Shown: piece by piece, positions 35,885 to 43,525 of the stretch
How the letters are laid out: the number at the start of each line of letters is the position of its first letter
Position numbering within the stretch: the first letter of the stretch is position 1
From: DASRHG01 sp035650655
GTDB lineage: Bacteria > Desulfobacterota > Binatia > DP-6
NCBI GenBank assembly: GCA_035650655.1
Contig: DASRHG010000146.1
Span: 1 to 64,000, forward strand
DNA: 64,000 bases
Direction: 5' to 3'
Notes under the pieces: model-generated
What the model was told of the DNA's origin: nothing
The model's database searches: none
The model's input: only the letters and a program-made list of their open reading frames with translations
Position numbers and translations under genes: made by a program

Positions 35885-37036
35885 GTGGATCTGCATGCCA
35901 TCCTCCGTGAGGGCGTCCGCAGACAGGCTTCCGACATCCATCTGAAGGTCGGCGCACCGCCGATCCTCCGCGTGACCGGCACGCTCGTGCCGCTCGAGGA
36001 CGCGCCCGTCCTCGGGCGCGACGCGATGACCGCGCTCATGGGCGAGCTGCTCACGGACTTTCACCGCGAGCGACTCACCGCGAACCTCCAGGTGGACCTC
36101 GGCTACGGGCACCCGGAGCTCGGGCGCTTCCGCGTGAACGTCTTCCACCAGCGCGGCGAGCTCCAGGCGGCGCTCCGGCTGATCCCCCCGCGCGTGCGCG
36201 AGATCCGCGAGCTCAACCTCCCCGCGGTCGTCGAGCGGATCGCCGGCGAGCGGCGCGGCCTCGTGCTCGTCACGGGCACGACGGGCAGCGGGAAGTCGAC
36301 GACGCTCGCGGCCATGATCGACCACGTGAACCGGACGGCGAGCCGGCACGTCATCACGGTCGAGGACCCGATCGAGTACCTCCACACCGACGACAGGTCG
36401 ATCGTCACGCAGCGCGAGATCGGCGTCGACTGCACGACCTTCGCCGCGGGCTTGAAGGGGGCGCTGCGCCAGGACCCGGACGTGATCCTCGTCGGCGAGA
36501 TGCGCGACCTCGAGACGATCGAGACGGCGATCCTCGCCGCCGAGACGGGCCACCTCGTCATGTCGACGCTCCACACCCTCGACGCGACGGAGACGATCAC
36601 GCGCGTCATCTCCGCCTTCCCGGAGCACGCGCGGACGCAGGCCCGGCTCATCCTCGCGAGCATCCTGAAGGGCGTCATCAGCCAGCGTCTCGTCCCGCGC
36701 GCGGACGGCACGGGGATGGTGCCGGCCGTCGAGGTCATGGTGTCGACGGCCCTCGTCCGGGAGTGCATCACGGTCCCGGAGCGCACGCGCGAGATCCGCG
36801 ACGCGATCGCCCGCGGCCACACGAGCTACGGGATGCAGACCTTCGACCAGTCCCTCATGCAGCTCTGGCGCGAGAACCTGATCACCTTCGACGAGGCGCT
36901 CGCCCAGTCGAGCAACCCCGACGACTTCGCCCTGAAGGCCCGCGGCATCTCGTCGAGCAGCGACAGCCGGTGGGAGGACTTCGACGTGGAGGAGAAGGAC
37001 GTCGCCGCGGAGCCGATCAAGGTCGACCGCTTCTGA
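35885..37036 (+). CDS. pilT: Type IV pilus retraction ATPase PilT-like
   Basis: A 383-residue PilT/PilU family ATPase. It has SDIHLKVGAPPILRVTG at the N-terminus, Walker A TGTTGSGKST, the Asp box VEDPIEYLH, Walker B RQDPDVILVGEMRD, the His box STLHTLDATETI and a C-terminal region for ring contacts. PilT powers pilus retraction and twitching. It starts at GTG 35885, 3 nt after recA, and no pil genes are near. The insertion between recA and recX is unusual. The last codons (TTC TGA C) lead straight into the recX reading frame. Confidence 0.93.
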   Translation: MDLHAILREGVRRQASDIHLKVGAPPILRVTGTLVPLEDAPVLGRDAMTALMGELLTDFHRERLTANLQVDLGYGHPELGRFRVNVFHQRGELQAALRLIPPRVREIRELNLPAVVERIAGERRGLVLVTGTTGSGKSTTLAAMIDHVNRTASRHVITVEDPIEYLHTDDRSIVTQREIGVDCTTFAAGLKGALRQDPDVILVGEMRDLETIETAILAAETGHLVMSTLHTLDATETITRVISAFPEHARTQARLILASILKGVISQRLVPRADGTGMVPAVEVMVSTALVRECITVPERTREIRDAIARGHTSYGMQTFDQSLMQLWRENLITFDEALAQSSNPDDFALKARGISSSSDSRWEDFDVEEKDVAAEPIKVDRF

Positions 37037-37058
37037 CCGCCCCGCGCGCCCGGCGCCG

Positions 37059-37469
37059 ACGCCGCTCGACGTCGCCGCACGGCTCCTCGCGCGCCGCGCG
37101 CTCAGCGAGGGCGACCTCGAGCGCCGGCTCGTCGCGAAGGGCTACCGGCCCGCGACGGCGGCGGCGACCGTCGCCCGCTGCCGCGAGCTGGGTTGGGTCG
37201 CGGACGAGGCCTTCGCGCTGGACCGCGCCCGCGCGCTCCGCGCGCGCGGGGCGGGGAGCCTCCGGATCGCGGCCGACCTCGAGGCCCGCGGCCTGCCCGA
37301 GCCGCTCGTCGCCCGTGCCGTGGAGGCCTCCCTCGACGGCGAGCGCGAGGCGACGTGGGCGCGCCGCGCCCTCGGCCGCACGACCGACCCGCGCCGGGCG
37401 TGGCGCCTCCTCGCGGCCCGCGGCTTTCCCGAGGACGTGATCGCCGACGTGGTCGGCGACCCGGACTGA
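37059..37469 (+). CDS. recX: Regulatory protein RecX (no canonical start codon)
   Basis: About 136 residues of RecX, the RecA filament modulator. From 37059 the frame reads PLDVAARLLARRALSEGDL, ERRLVAKGY, CRELGWVADEAFALDRARAL, a second three-helix repeat (GLPEPLVARAVEASLD) and FPEDVIADVV before TGA at 37467. The three tandem helical repeats are the family hallmark. There is no ATG, GTG or TTG in frame; the open frame reaches back into pilT. The ACG at 37059 gives a normal N-terminus. The frame is +1 relative to pilT, so a frameshift at the pilT stop is an alternative. The start is uncertain. Confidence 0.7.
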   Translation, partial: TPLDVAARLLARRALSEGDLERRLVAKGYRPATAAATVARCRELGWVADEAFALDRARALRARGAGSLRIAADLEARGLPEPLVARAVEASLDGEREATWARRALGRTTDPRRAWRLLAARGFPEDVIADVVGDPD

Positions 37470-37497
37470 CGCGGCCCCGCGCCGCGCGCTCCGGGGC

Positions 37498-38358
37498 TCA
37501 GAGGATCTCGACCCGGTCCCCGACCGCGACCGCGCCCGGCGTCGCGACCGTCGCGTACGCGCCGAGATTCTGCCCCGCGTCGCGCACGATCGTCCGCAGC
37601 ACCGCGGGGTCCTTCGGCAGGTCGCCCTGCGGGAGCGTCGTCATGACGCAGCGGACGCACGGCATCTCGACCTTGAGCCGCACGGCCCCGACGGCGAGCG
37701 TCCTCCCGGACCACTCGGGCTCGAGGAGCCCCGTGGCCGCGTCGCTCTCGACCAGGACGTTCGGCCGGAATCGCCGCACGTCGAAGCGGGCCGCCGGCGT
37801 CTTCGCGCCGAGCGTCGCGAGCGTCGCCGTCGTGACGACGTGGATCGGGAACGCGTCGAAGTACGTGCCGAGCGGCGAGGTGAACTCGAGCAGCTCGGGC
37901 GGGAAGACGCCGAGGTCGGGCAGGGGCTCGTCCTCGAGCCGGCCGAAGATCTCCCGCAGCTCGGCGAGCATGTCGGGGTTGTCGGGTGCGGCGCGGCGGT
38001 AGTGGTCCCGGGCGGTCGCGGGCTGGAGCGGCCAGAGCGTGACCGGGCGGTCGACGAGGGCGGTGAGGCGCTCGGCGACGTCGGCGTCGTCGCTGCGCAC
38101 GACGGCGCCGTCGGGGAACGTGATCGCGACCGGCGGGACGGTGTCGATCGACGGCTCCGCGACGTAGCGCGCCCCGCACCGGAGGAGCTCGGGCAGCTTC
38201 TTCGCCCCGCGGATCTCGCCGGCGCGCTCGTCGCGGACGGCCCACCCGCGGTCGCCGACGATCCCGCGCGGGCCGATGACGACGCGCTCGTGCCGCTCCC
38301 CGGCCATCGACTTGACGGGATAGCGCCACAGCTCCCGCACGCGACCGACGACGCCCAC
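37498..38358 (-). CDS. MOSC domain protein
   Basis: A 286-residue protein with an N-terminal MOSC beta-barrel (RVRELWRYPVKSMAGE, then GDRGWAVRD) and a C-terminal MOSC domain. The cysteine is in EMPCVRCVMTT, followed by LRTIVRDAGQNLGAYATV. MOSC proteins such as YcbX and mARC carry molybdenum cofactor and reduce N-hydroxylated compounds, or act in sulfur-carrier chemistry. A cofactor role is inferred from the family. The GTG at 38358 follows a promoter after 6 nt. It runs against recX with a 28-bp gap. Confidence 0.82.
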   Translation of the reverse strand: MGVVGRVRELWRYPVKSMAGERHERVVIGPRGIVGDRGWAVRDERAGEIRGAKKLPELLRCGARYVAEPSIDTVPPVAITFPDGAVVRSDDADVAERLTALVDRPVTLWPLQPATARDHYRRAAPDNPDMLAELREIFGRLEDEPLPDLGVFPPELLEFTSPLGTYFDAFPIHVVTTATLATLGAKTPAARFDVRRFRPNVLVESDAATGLLEPEWSGRTLAVGAVRLKVEMPCVRCVMTTLPQGDLPKDPAVLRTIVRDAGQNLGAYATVATPGAVAVGDRVEIL

Positions 38359-38364
38359 GACGCA

Positions 38365-38393
38365 CCCTTAGGCCGCCCGCGGCGGCCGGTCAA
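38365..38393 (-). promoter_or_regulatory. Predicted leaderless promoter of the MOSC gene
   Basis: On the minus strand TTGACC (38393-38388), an exact 17-bp spacer and TAAGGG (38370-38365), then 6 nt and the GTG start. It is the cleanest example of the recurring layout in which the start codon falls at the expected transcription start. Confidence 0.55.
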
Positions 38394-38473
38394 CGAGCGC
38401 GGGCCGTGCGCCCGGCCGCCGCCGCGCGCCTACCGGGATTGACGGCCCCGCGCGGCGGGCGCTCTCTCCGGGC

Positions 38474-39028
38474 ATGCGCGCGCTCGCCGCCGCGGCGCTC
38501 GTCGTCCTCGCCGCGTCCGCCGCGCGGGGGCGCGAGCTCGCGGGCGTCCGGCTGCCCGAGACCGTGGAGGCCGCCGGGAAGACGCTTCGGCTGAACGGCG
38601 CCGCCGTCCGCACGCGCCTCTTCTTCAAGGTGTACGCGATCGGCCTCTACCTCGAGCACCCCGCCACCTCGGCCGACGCCGTCGTCGCCGCGCACGACGT
38701 CCGCTACGTCGCGCTTCATCTCCTCCGCGCGCTCGACGCGGACGAGATCGCGTCGGCGATCGGGGACGCGTTCGAGCGGAACTCCGCCGACCGCATGCCG
38801 GCGCTGCGCGACCGGCTCGCCCGGTTCGAGCAGATGTTCCCGGCGGTCCGGCCGGGCGACGTGATCGCGCTCACGGTCGCGCCCGGAACGACCCGCGTCG
38901 TCGTGAACGGAAGCTCGCGGGGGACGATCGCGGGCGACGACTTCGGCAGCGCGCTGCTCGCCGTCTGGCTCGGCCCGAAGCCCGTCGACGACGGGATCGA
39001 GCGCGCGCTCCTCGCCGGCGGACGCTAG
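38474..39028 (+). CDS. Chalcone isomerase-like secreted protein
   Basis: A 184-residue exported protein with a signal peptide (residues 1-20, cut near AARG). The body matches the bacterial chalcone-isomerase-like family: LAGVRLPETVEAAGKTLRLNGAAVR, then FFKVYAIGLYLEHP and a LALW-type C-terminus (GSALLAVWLGPKPVDDG). These relatives lack flavonoid chemistry and may bind fatty acids in the periplasm. The function is unknown. A TTGACG hexamer lies 35 nt before the ATG, but the -10 is poor. Its TAG lies in the palindrome CTAG shared with the Nudix stop. Confidence 0.75.
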   Translation: MRALAAAALVVLAASAARGRELAGVRLPETVEAAGKTLRLNGAAVRTRLFFKVYAIGLYLEHPATSADAVVAAHDVRYVALHLLRALDADEIASAIGDAFERNSADRMPALRDRLARFEQMFPAVRPGDVIALTVAPGTTRVVVNGSSRGTIAGDDFGSALLAVWLGPKPVDDGIERALLAGGR

Positions 39029-39597
39029 GGGGCCCGCCCGACACCGAGGATGGCGCGCGCGCGGCGCTCCATCCTGAGCATCCCCTTCTCGGAGACGAAC
39101 GCCGCGAGGCGGTCGCGGGGGATCCAGCGCAGCTCGTGCGACTCGTCGTTCGCGCGCGGCGTTGCGCCGGGCGGCGCCACGAGGAGAAAGCGGACGTCGT
39201 GGTGGAGGTGGGTGGGCTCGCCGGGACGCGCGGGAATCGGGTGGACGTCGACGTCGAGGGGCAGCGCCCCGGCGTCGCCGGGGGGCGCCGCGAGGGCCTC
39301 GATCCCCGACTCCTCGCGCGCCTCGCGCAGCGCGACGGTGCGGACGTCGGCCTCGCCGTCGGCATGGCCGCCGAGCTGGAGCCAGCGGCCGAGCTTGCGG
39401 TGGTGCATCAGGAGAACGCGTCGCCCGTCGGCCGACACGACCCAGGCCGAGCCGGTCACGTGCCCCGGAAGACACGCGCGCTCGAAGCAGTCGGGGTGCG
39501 CCCGGACGAAGCGGGCGATGCGCTCGGCCCGTGCCCGGTCCTCCGGATGCCGGGCGGCGTGTGCGGCGAGGAGCCGGAGGAGCGGCTCGCGGTGCAT
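39025..39597 (-). CDS. Nudix hydrolase
   Basis: A 190-residue Nudix protein. The Nudix box GX5EX7REUXEEXGU is met by GGHADGEADVRTVALREA followed by REESGI (about residues 76-99). The N-terminal helical part (1-45) is longer than in minimal MutT proteins. Such enzymes hydrolyse nucleoside diphosphate derivatives; the substrate is unknown. It starts at ATG 39597 and converges with the CHI-like gene, both stops lying within CTAG at 39025-39028. Confidence 0.87.
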   Translation of the reverse strand: MHREPLLRLLAAHAARHPEDRARAERIARFVRAHPDCFERACLPGHVTGSAWVVSADGRRVLLMHHRKLGRWLQLGGHADGEADVRTVALREAREESGIEALAAPPGDAGALPLDVDVHPIPARPGEPTHLHHDVRFLLVAPPGATPRANDESHELRWIPRDRLAAFVSEKGMLRMERRARAILGVGRAP

Positions 39598-39608
39598 CGC
39601 CGCCGAGT

Positions 39609-39638
39609 CTGTCAGGGATGGGTGGCTTCCGCTACAGT
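39609..39638 (+). promoter_or_regulatory. Predicted promoter of the HAD gene
   Basis: CTGTCA (39609-39614), an 18-bp spacer and TACAGT (39633-39638) are followed after 6 nt by the GTG at 39645. The geometry is leaderless and there is no Shine-Dalgarno sequence. Confidence 0.4.
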
Positions 39639-39644
39639 CGCGCC

Positions 39645-40265
39645 GTGCCTCTTCGCGCCGTGCTGTTCGACCTGGGCGGCGTCGTCGTCGGGTCCCCCCT
39701 CCACGCGATCGCCGCGTACGAGCGCGCGCACGGCCTCCCGGCGGGTTCGATCAACCGGATCGTCGTCGCGACGGGACCGGGCGGCGCGTGGGCCCGGCTC
39801 GAGCGCGGCGAGCTCGGGCTCGAGGCGTTCTACGCCGCGTTCGACGCCGACTGCGCCGCCGGCGGCTGCCGCATCGTGGCGCGCGACTTGATGGCGCGCG
39901 TCGCCGCGTCGACGACGCCGCGTCCCGAGATGCTCGCGGCGATCGCCCGCATCCGCGCACGCGGTCTCAAGGCGGGCGCGATCACGAACAACTGGGTCGG
40001 CGAGGAGCCCGGCGTGTCGGCGCTCGCGCCGCACTTCGACGTGATGGTCGAGTCCGCCTTCGTCGGCCTCCGGAAGCCCGACCCGGCGATCTTCCACCTG
40101 GCGTGCGAGCGCCTCGCGATCACGCCGCCGGAGGCCGTCTTCCTCGACGACATCGGCGCGAACCTGAAGACCGCCCGCGCCCTCGGTATGACGACGATCA
40201 AGGTGGACGACCCCGGGACCGCGCTCGCCGCGCTCGAGGGCGTCCTCGGCTTCGCGCTCCGATGA
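39645..40265 (+). CDS. HAD-superfamily hydrolase (epoxide-hydrolase N-domain-like)
   Basis: A 206-residue HAD subfamily IA protein. Motif I is FDLGGVVV, in which the second Asp of DxD is Gly, as in the YihX/ACAD10/EPHX2-N branch. Motif II falls at AITNNW, motif III at RKPDPAIF and motif IV at FLDDIGANLKTA. The cap domain (about 20-100) is helical. It probably acts on small phosphorylated metabolites, but this is unassigned. The GTG at 39645 is chosen from the family start and the promoter position. A KdsC role is unlikely because KdsC lacks such a cap. Confidence 0.8.
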   Translation: MPLRAVLFDLGGVVVGSPLHAIAAYERAHGLPAGSINRIVVATGPGGAWARLERGELGLEAFYAAFDADCAAGGCRIVARDLMARVAASTTPRPEMLAAIARIRARGLKAGAITNNWVGEEPGVSALAPHFDVMVESAFVGLRKPDPAIFHLACERLAITPPEAVFLDDIGANLKTARALGMTTIKVDDPGTALAALEGVLGFALR

Positions 40266-40366
40266 GCCGCCGCGCCGCGCGCCGTCGCTCCCGGGTCGGT
40301 GGGGAGGAAATACCGTCCTTCCCCTCTCGACGCGCGCGTCGCCGCCGCGCGACACTCCGTGCGCCG

Positions 40367-41722
40367 ATGCACCGCCTCCTCGGGCTTCTCGGCCTCGTCG
40401 GCGCCGTGACCGTGGGCGCCGCGCAGGTCCACGCCTCGGGGTTCCTGCTCTACGAGCAGAACGGGCGGGGCGTCGGGAGCGCGAACGCGGGGGAGGGGGC
40501 GATCGCCGCCGACGCCTCGACGATCTTCTGGAATCCCGCCGGGATGACGCTCCTCGAGGGAACGAACGTCGCAGGCTCGGGGAACCTCGTGCAGACGCAC
40601 GCGCACTTCGAGAACGAGGGGTCGATCATCACCCCGGCCCTCGGCGGCGCCCCGCTCCGGGGGCCGAACAGCGACTCCGACGAGATCGGGCTCCTTTCCT
40701 CGTTCTACCTCTCGCAGCAGGTCACCGATCGGTGGCGCGTCGGGGTCGGGGTCGGCACGCCGTTCGGGCTCCGGACGCAGTGGGACGACGGGTGGGTGGG
40801 CCGCTACCACGCGCTCAAGTCGGACCTCCGCACGATCAACGTGAACCCGTCGCTCGCCGTGCGGCTGACCGACTGGCTGTCCATCGGCGCCGGCGCCGAC
40901 GCGATGTGGGCGCGGGCGACGCTCACGAACGCGATCGACCTCGGCGCCGTCTGCGGGATCTTCGGCGCCCAGGCCGGGCTCACGCCCGCGGCGTGCCGCG
41001 CGCTCGGCTTCCGCCCGCAGCGCGTCGACGGGGCGGTCAAGATCCGCGGCCACGACTGGGCCTTCGGGTACAACGCGGGCATCCTCGTCCACCCGACCCC
41101 GTTCACGCGCTTCGGCCTCACGTACCGGTCGCGGATCGACCAGGAGCTCGACGGCAACGCCTACTTCACGATCCCGCGGCGAGCGCGGCTCCTCCAGGCG
41201 ACCGGCGCCCTCGTGAACACGCCCGGGAGCGCGGACCTGAACCTGCCCGACTGGACCGACCTGAGCGCCTTCCACCAGATCACGGAGCACTGGGCCGTCC
41301 TCGCGGACATCATGTGGATCCACTGGGACCGCTTCGACACGCTCGTCATCCGCTTCGCGAACCCGCGGCAGCCGACGACGACGATCCCCGAGAACTGGGA
41401 CAACACGTTCCGCTACGCGCTCGCCTTCCAGTACACGCCGACGCCGAGCTGGATCTTCCGCGTCGGCACGGCGCTCGACGAGACGCCGGTTCCGAGCCCG
41501 ACCTTCCGCACGCCGCGCATCCCCGACAGCGACCGCATCTGGGGCTCGATCGGCGTCGGCTACGTGCGCGACCGCCTGCGACTCGACTTCGGGTACACGC
41601 ACGTCTTCGCGATCGAAGGCGGAGCCCGGAACGCCGATCCGAACACCGGCGCGCTTCTGCGCGGCCACTTCGACGGCAGCGCGGACGTCTTCGGCATCCA
41701 GGCGTCGCTCGGGCTGTTCTAA
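40367..41722 (+). CDS. Outer membrane long-chain fatty acid transporter (FadL/OmpP1/TodX family)
   Basis: A 451-residue outer membrane beta-barrel. The signal peptide (1-23, ending VHA) is followed by SGFLLYEQNGRGVGSANAGE, the FadL plug motif with NPAGMTLL. Alternating strands run to the C-terminal phenylalanine (QASLGLF), the standard barrel export signal. It lets hydrophobic molecules such as long-chain fatty acids or aromatics diffuse into the cell, consistent with the acyl-CoA dehydrogenases in the window. The start is ATG 40367. The gap after the HAD gene is about 100 bp with no clear promoter. Confidence 0.92.
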   Translation: MHRLLGLLGLVGAVTVGAAQVHASGFLLYEQNGRGVGSANAGEGAIAADASTIFWNPAGMTLLEGTNVAGSGNLVQTHAHFENEGSIITPALGGAPLRGPNSDSDEIGLLSSFYLSQQVTDRWRVGVGVGTPFGLRTQWDDGWVGRYHALKSDLRTINVNPSLAVRLTDWLSIGAGADAMWARATLTNAIDLGAVCGIFGAQAGLTPAACRALGFRPQRVDGAVKIRGHDWAFGYNAGILVHPTPFTRFGLTYRSRIDQELDGNAYFTIPRRARLLQATGALVNTPGSADLNLPDWTDLSAFHQITEHWAVLADIMWIHWDRFDTLVIRFANPRQPTTTIPENWDNTFRYALAFQYTPTPSWIFRVGTALDETPVPSPTFRTPRIPDSDRIWGSIGVGYVRDRLRLDFGYTHVFAIEGGARNADPNTGALLRGHFDGSADVFGIQASLGLF

Positions 41723-42178
41723 GGCGCCCCTCCACCCCGTCCGTCTCCTTTCGCGTACGGGGGTCCGGATGCTCACACCCGCGCAACGGCGCCGCGTCGC
41801 GGGTGCCCGGCGTTCCACGTGCACGGGATCTGCAAATCGTCCCGCTCGGCGGTGTGCCGAGCAATGCGCTTCCGTCTCGCCCCCGTCCGCGCCGGCTGCG
41901 TCCTTCGGCTGGCCGGCGATGAGCGGCCGGCTCGCCCGGGTCTCGGTCGCGGCGCCGTCGCGCGCCCCGGAGTCTACTCACTCGCGCGCGACCGGCGGAC
42001 CCTCCACGACGTCCTCTCGCAGGGGCGGGGCCTCACCGCGCAGGCGGGCGGCCACTCCGCTTCTCGCCCGCCCCGCGATCCCCTGCGGAGGTCCGCCGCG
42101 GACGGCCCCCGGCCCCCGACGCTCACGTTCGCGATCGACGCCGCGCGACGGCCGGCCGGCGGACGACGTCGCCCTCGC
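41723..42178. other. Gene-poor stretch with possible decayed coding remnants
   Basis: No intact gene was recognised in these 456 bp. Around 41960-42075 on the plus strand the reading PGVYSLARDRRTLHDVLSQG followed by RGLTAQAG faintly resembles an SLBB motif of polysaccharide-export proteins, but it has no start or domain context. TCTACTC occurs twice (about 41971 and 42209). The stretch looks like degraded sequence flanking the regulator fragment that follows. Confidence 0.35.
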
Positions 42179-42499
42179 TCAGCACAGCCTCTTCACGGTC
42201 GGCGCCGGGTCTACTCGCCGAGCCTCTGATCCCCGCGCTCGGCCCACGGGCTCTGCGAGCCTGCGCGCGAGCGTCTGCCGGGAAATGCCGAGGCGCTGCG
42301 CCGCGAGCAGCTTGTTCCCGCCGCACAGCTCGACGACCCGCCGGAGGTACTCGAGCTCCAGCTGGTCGACGGGGATGATGCCCGACTCGTCCCGCGGCAG
42401 CTCGAACTTGAGGAGCTTCGCCTGCGCGGTGAGCGGGAGGTCGCCGATCTCGTCGAGGAAGAGCGTGCCGCGGTCGGCGAGCTCGACGAGGCCGTGCTT
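42179..42499 (-). pseudogene. Fragment of a sigma-54-dependent (NtrC-type) regulator
   Basis: A 106-codon open stretch ending in TGA, with a TAG directly before its first codon. Residues 1-31 match the Walker B part of the AAA+ domain (GLVELADRGTLFLDEIGDLP, LTAQAKLLK). The next residues jump straight to the C-terminal linker and Fis-type HTH (IIPVDQLELEYLRRVVELC, then GGNKLLAAQRLGISRQTLAR). The 100-150 residues that should lie between, and everything before Walker B, are missing. It is therefore an internally deleted, 5'-truncated remnant that cannot activate sigma-54. It may mark where a complete regulator was lost. Confidence 0.8.
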
Positions 42500-42501
42500 C
42501 T

Positions 42502-42582
42502 ATGCTGACGCCGTACGTGCGCGTGCTCGTCTCGCTCCTCTACTTCGGGCTCGCCGAGCGGAACGCGAAGTACGCTGATTGA
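42502..42582 (+). other. Short open frame at the regulator-fragment junction
   Basis: A 26-codon frame from ATG 42502 to TGA 42580 reads MLTPYVRVLVSLLYFGLAER and ends NAKYAD. The hydrophobic core suggests a remnant of a membrane segment. It abuts the broken end of the regulator fragment. No function can be assigned, and it may be chance. Confidence 0.2.
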
Positions 42583-42645
42583 CGCCAAAAGTCCCACACG
42601 GCGTACGCTCGCCGCCGTCCGGGCGACGGGAATGCGGAGACGCGC

Positions 42646-43375
42646 GTGCGGACGAGGCTCGAGGTCCTGCTCGCCGTCGCCGTCGGGGCGCTGCCCGCGA
42701 CGGCGACGGCATACGACGTGAGCGATCGGTTCGCACGCGCGGCGCGGGCGCAGGCGGAGCAGCCGCACTGGATCACGCCGCTCGTCACCGTCACGCCGCG
42801 CCTGGAGCAGGAGTACCGGTTCGACCTGATCCAGCAGGAAGAGCTCCACGACCGCACGAGCACCGTCTACGGCGCCGGCAAGGGGCTCGAGCTGATTCCC
42901 GCCGAGCGGATCGAGGTGATCCTCGGCGTGCCCTCGTGGGTCGAGCATCACGGCCGCGAGCCCGACGGGCTCGGCGACGCGGCGTTCCTCGTGGAGTATC
43001 GCCTGGCGGCACGGAACGAGGCGCGGGGAAACTGGATCGTGAGCGCGTTCCTCGGCGCGACCGCGCCGACGGGCGACGACGGGGTCGGGAACCCGCACGC
43101 GCTCTTCACGCCGACGCTCGCGTTCGGCGAACATGGCCCTCCAGCATCTCCTCCTCGGGAAGCTCTGGCCCGAGGTCGAGCTCAACCTGACGACCTGGCC
43201 GAACGGCGCCCGCGCCGGGGAGACGCAGGCGTTCGTCACGCCCGGGCTCGTCGTCGGCCGCTTCTCGATCTGGCGGCGCCTCGGCCTCACGCTCGGCGCG
43301 GGGGTTCGGCTCGCCGCGAGCGGTTTCCGTACCGCGCACCGCAACTGGATCTTCTCGGCGCGCCTTCCCTTCTAG
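42646..43375 (+). pseudogene. Beta-barrel outer membrane protein gene with internal deletion and frameshift
   Basis: The first part (42646 to about 43125, GTG start, signal peptide to about residue 22) reads HWITPLVTVTPRLEQEY, KGLELIPAERIEVILGVP and FLGATAPTGDDG, typical of a family of transporter-like barrels. After TPTLAFG the frame is lost. From 43133 a different frame gives MALQHLLLGKLWPEVELNL and TPGLVVGRF, ending WIFSARLPF with the terminal Phe of a barrel. Relatives are expected to have roughly 30 more residues between the two parts. A deletion plus frame change near 43126 has therefore split the gene; translation would stop making a barrel there. Confidence 0.75.
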
Positions 43376-43525
43376 CCGTCGTCGGGTGCGCACGCGCGAC
43401 CGTCGCCGTTCCGGGGGGCGGAGATCCCTGCGTCGCCGGCTTCCGCATGCTGCAGATCCCGCCTCGGGAAAGTGCGGCCGGGCCGGCGCGGGCGCGTGGC
43501 GCAGAACTTGCCTCGTACCGCCGCC

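Noticed and set aside
38439..38473. A TTGACG promoter for the CHI-like gene
   Set aside because: The -35 is well placed 35 nt before the ATG, but the -10 position reads TCTCTC, too poor to list as a feature.
43376..43525. A lipoprotein-like stretch (VVGCARATVAVPGGG) after the beta-barrel gene
   Set aside because: It has no independent start and no stop-bounded frame of its own; coding support is too weak.
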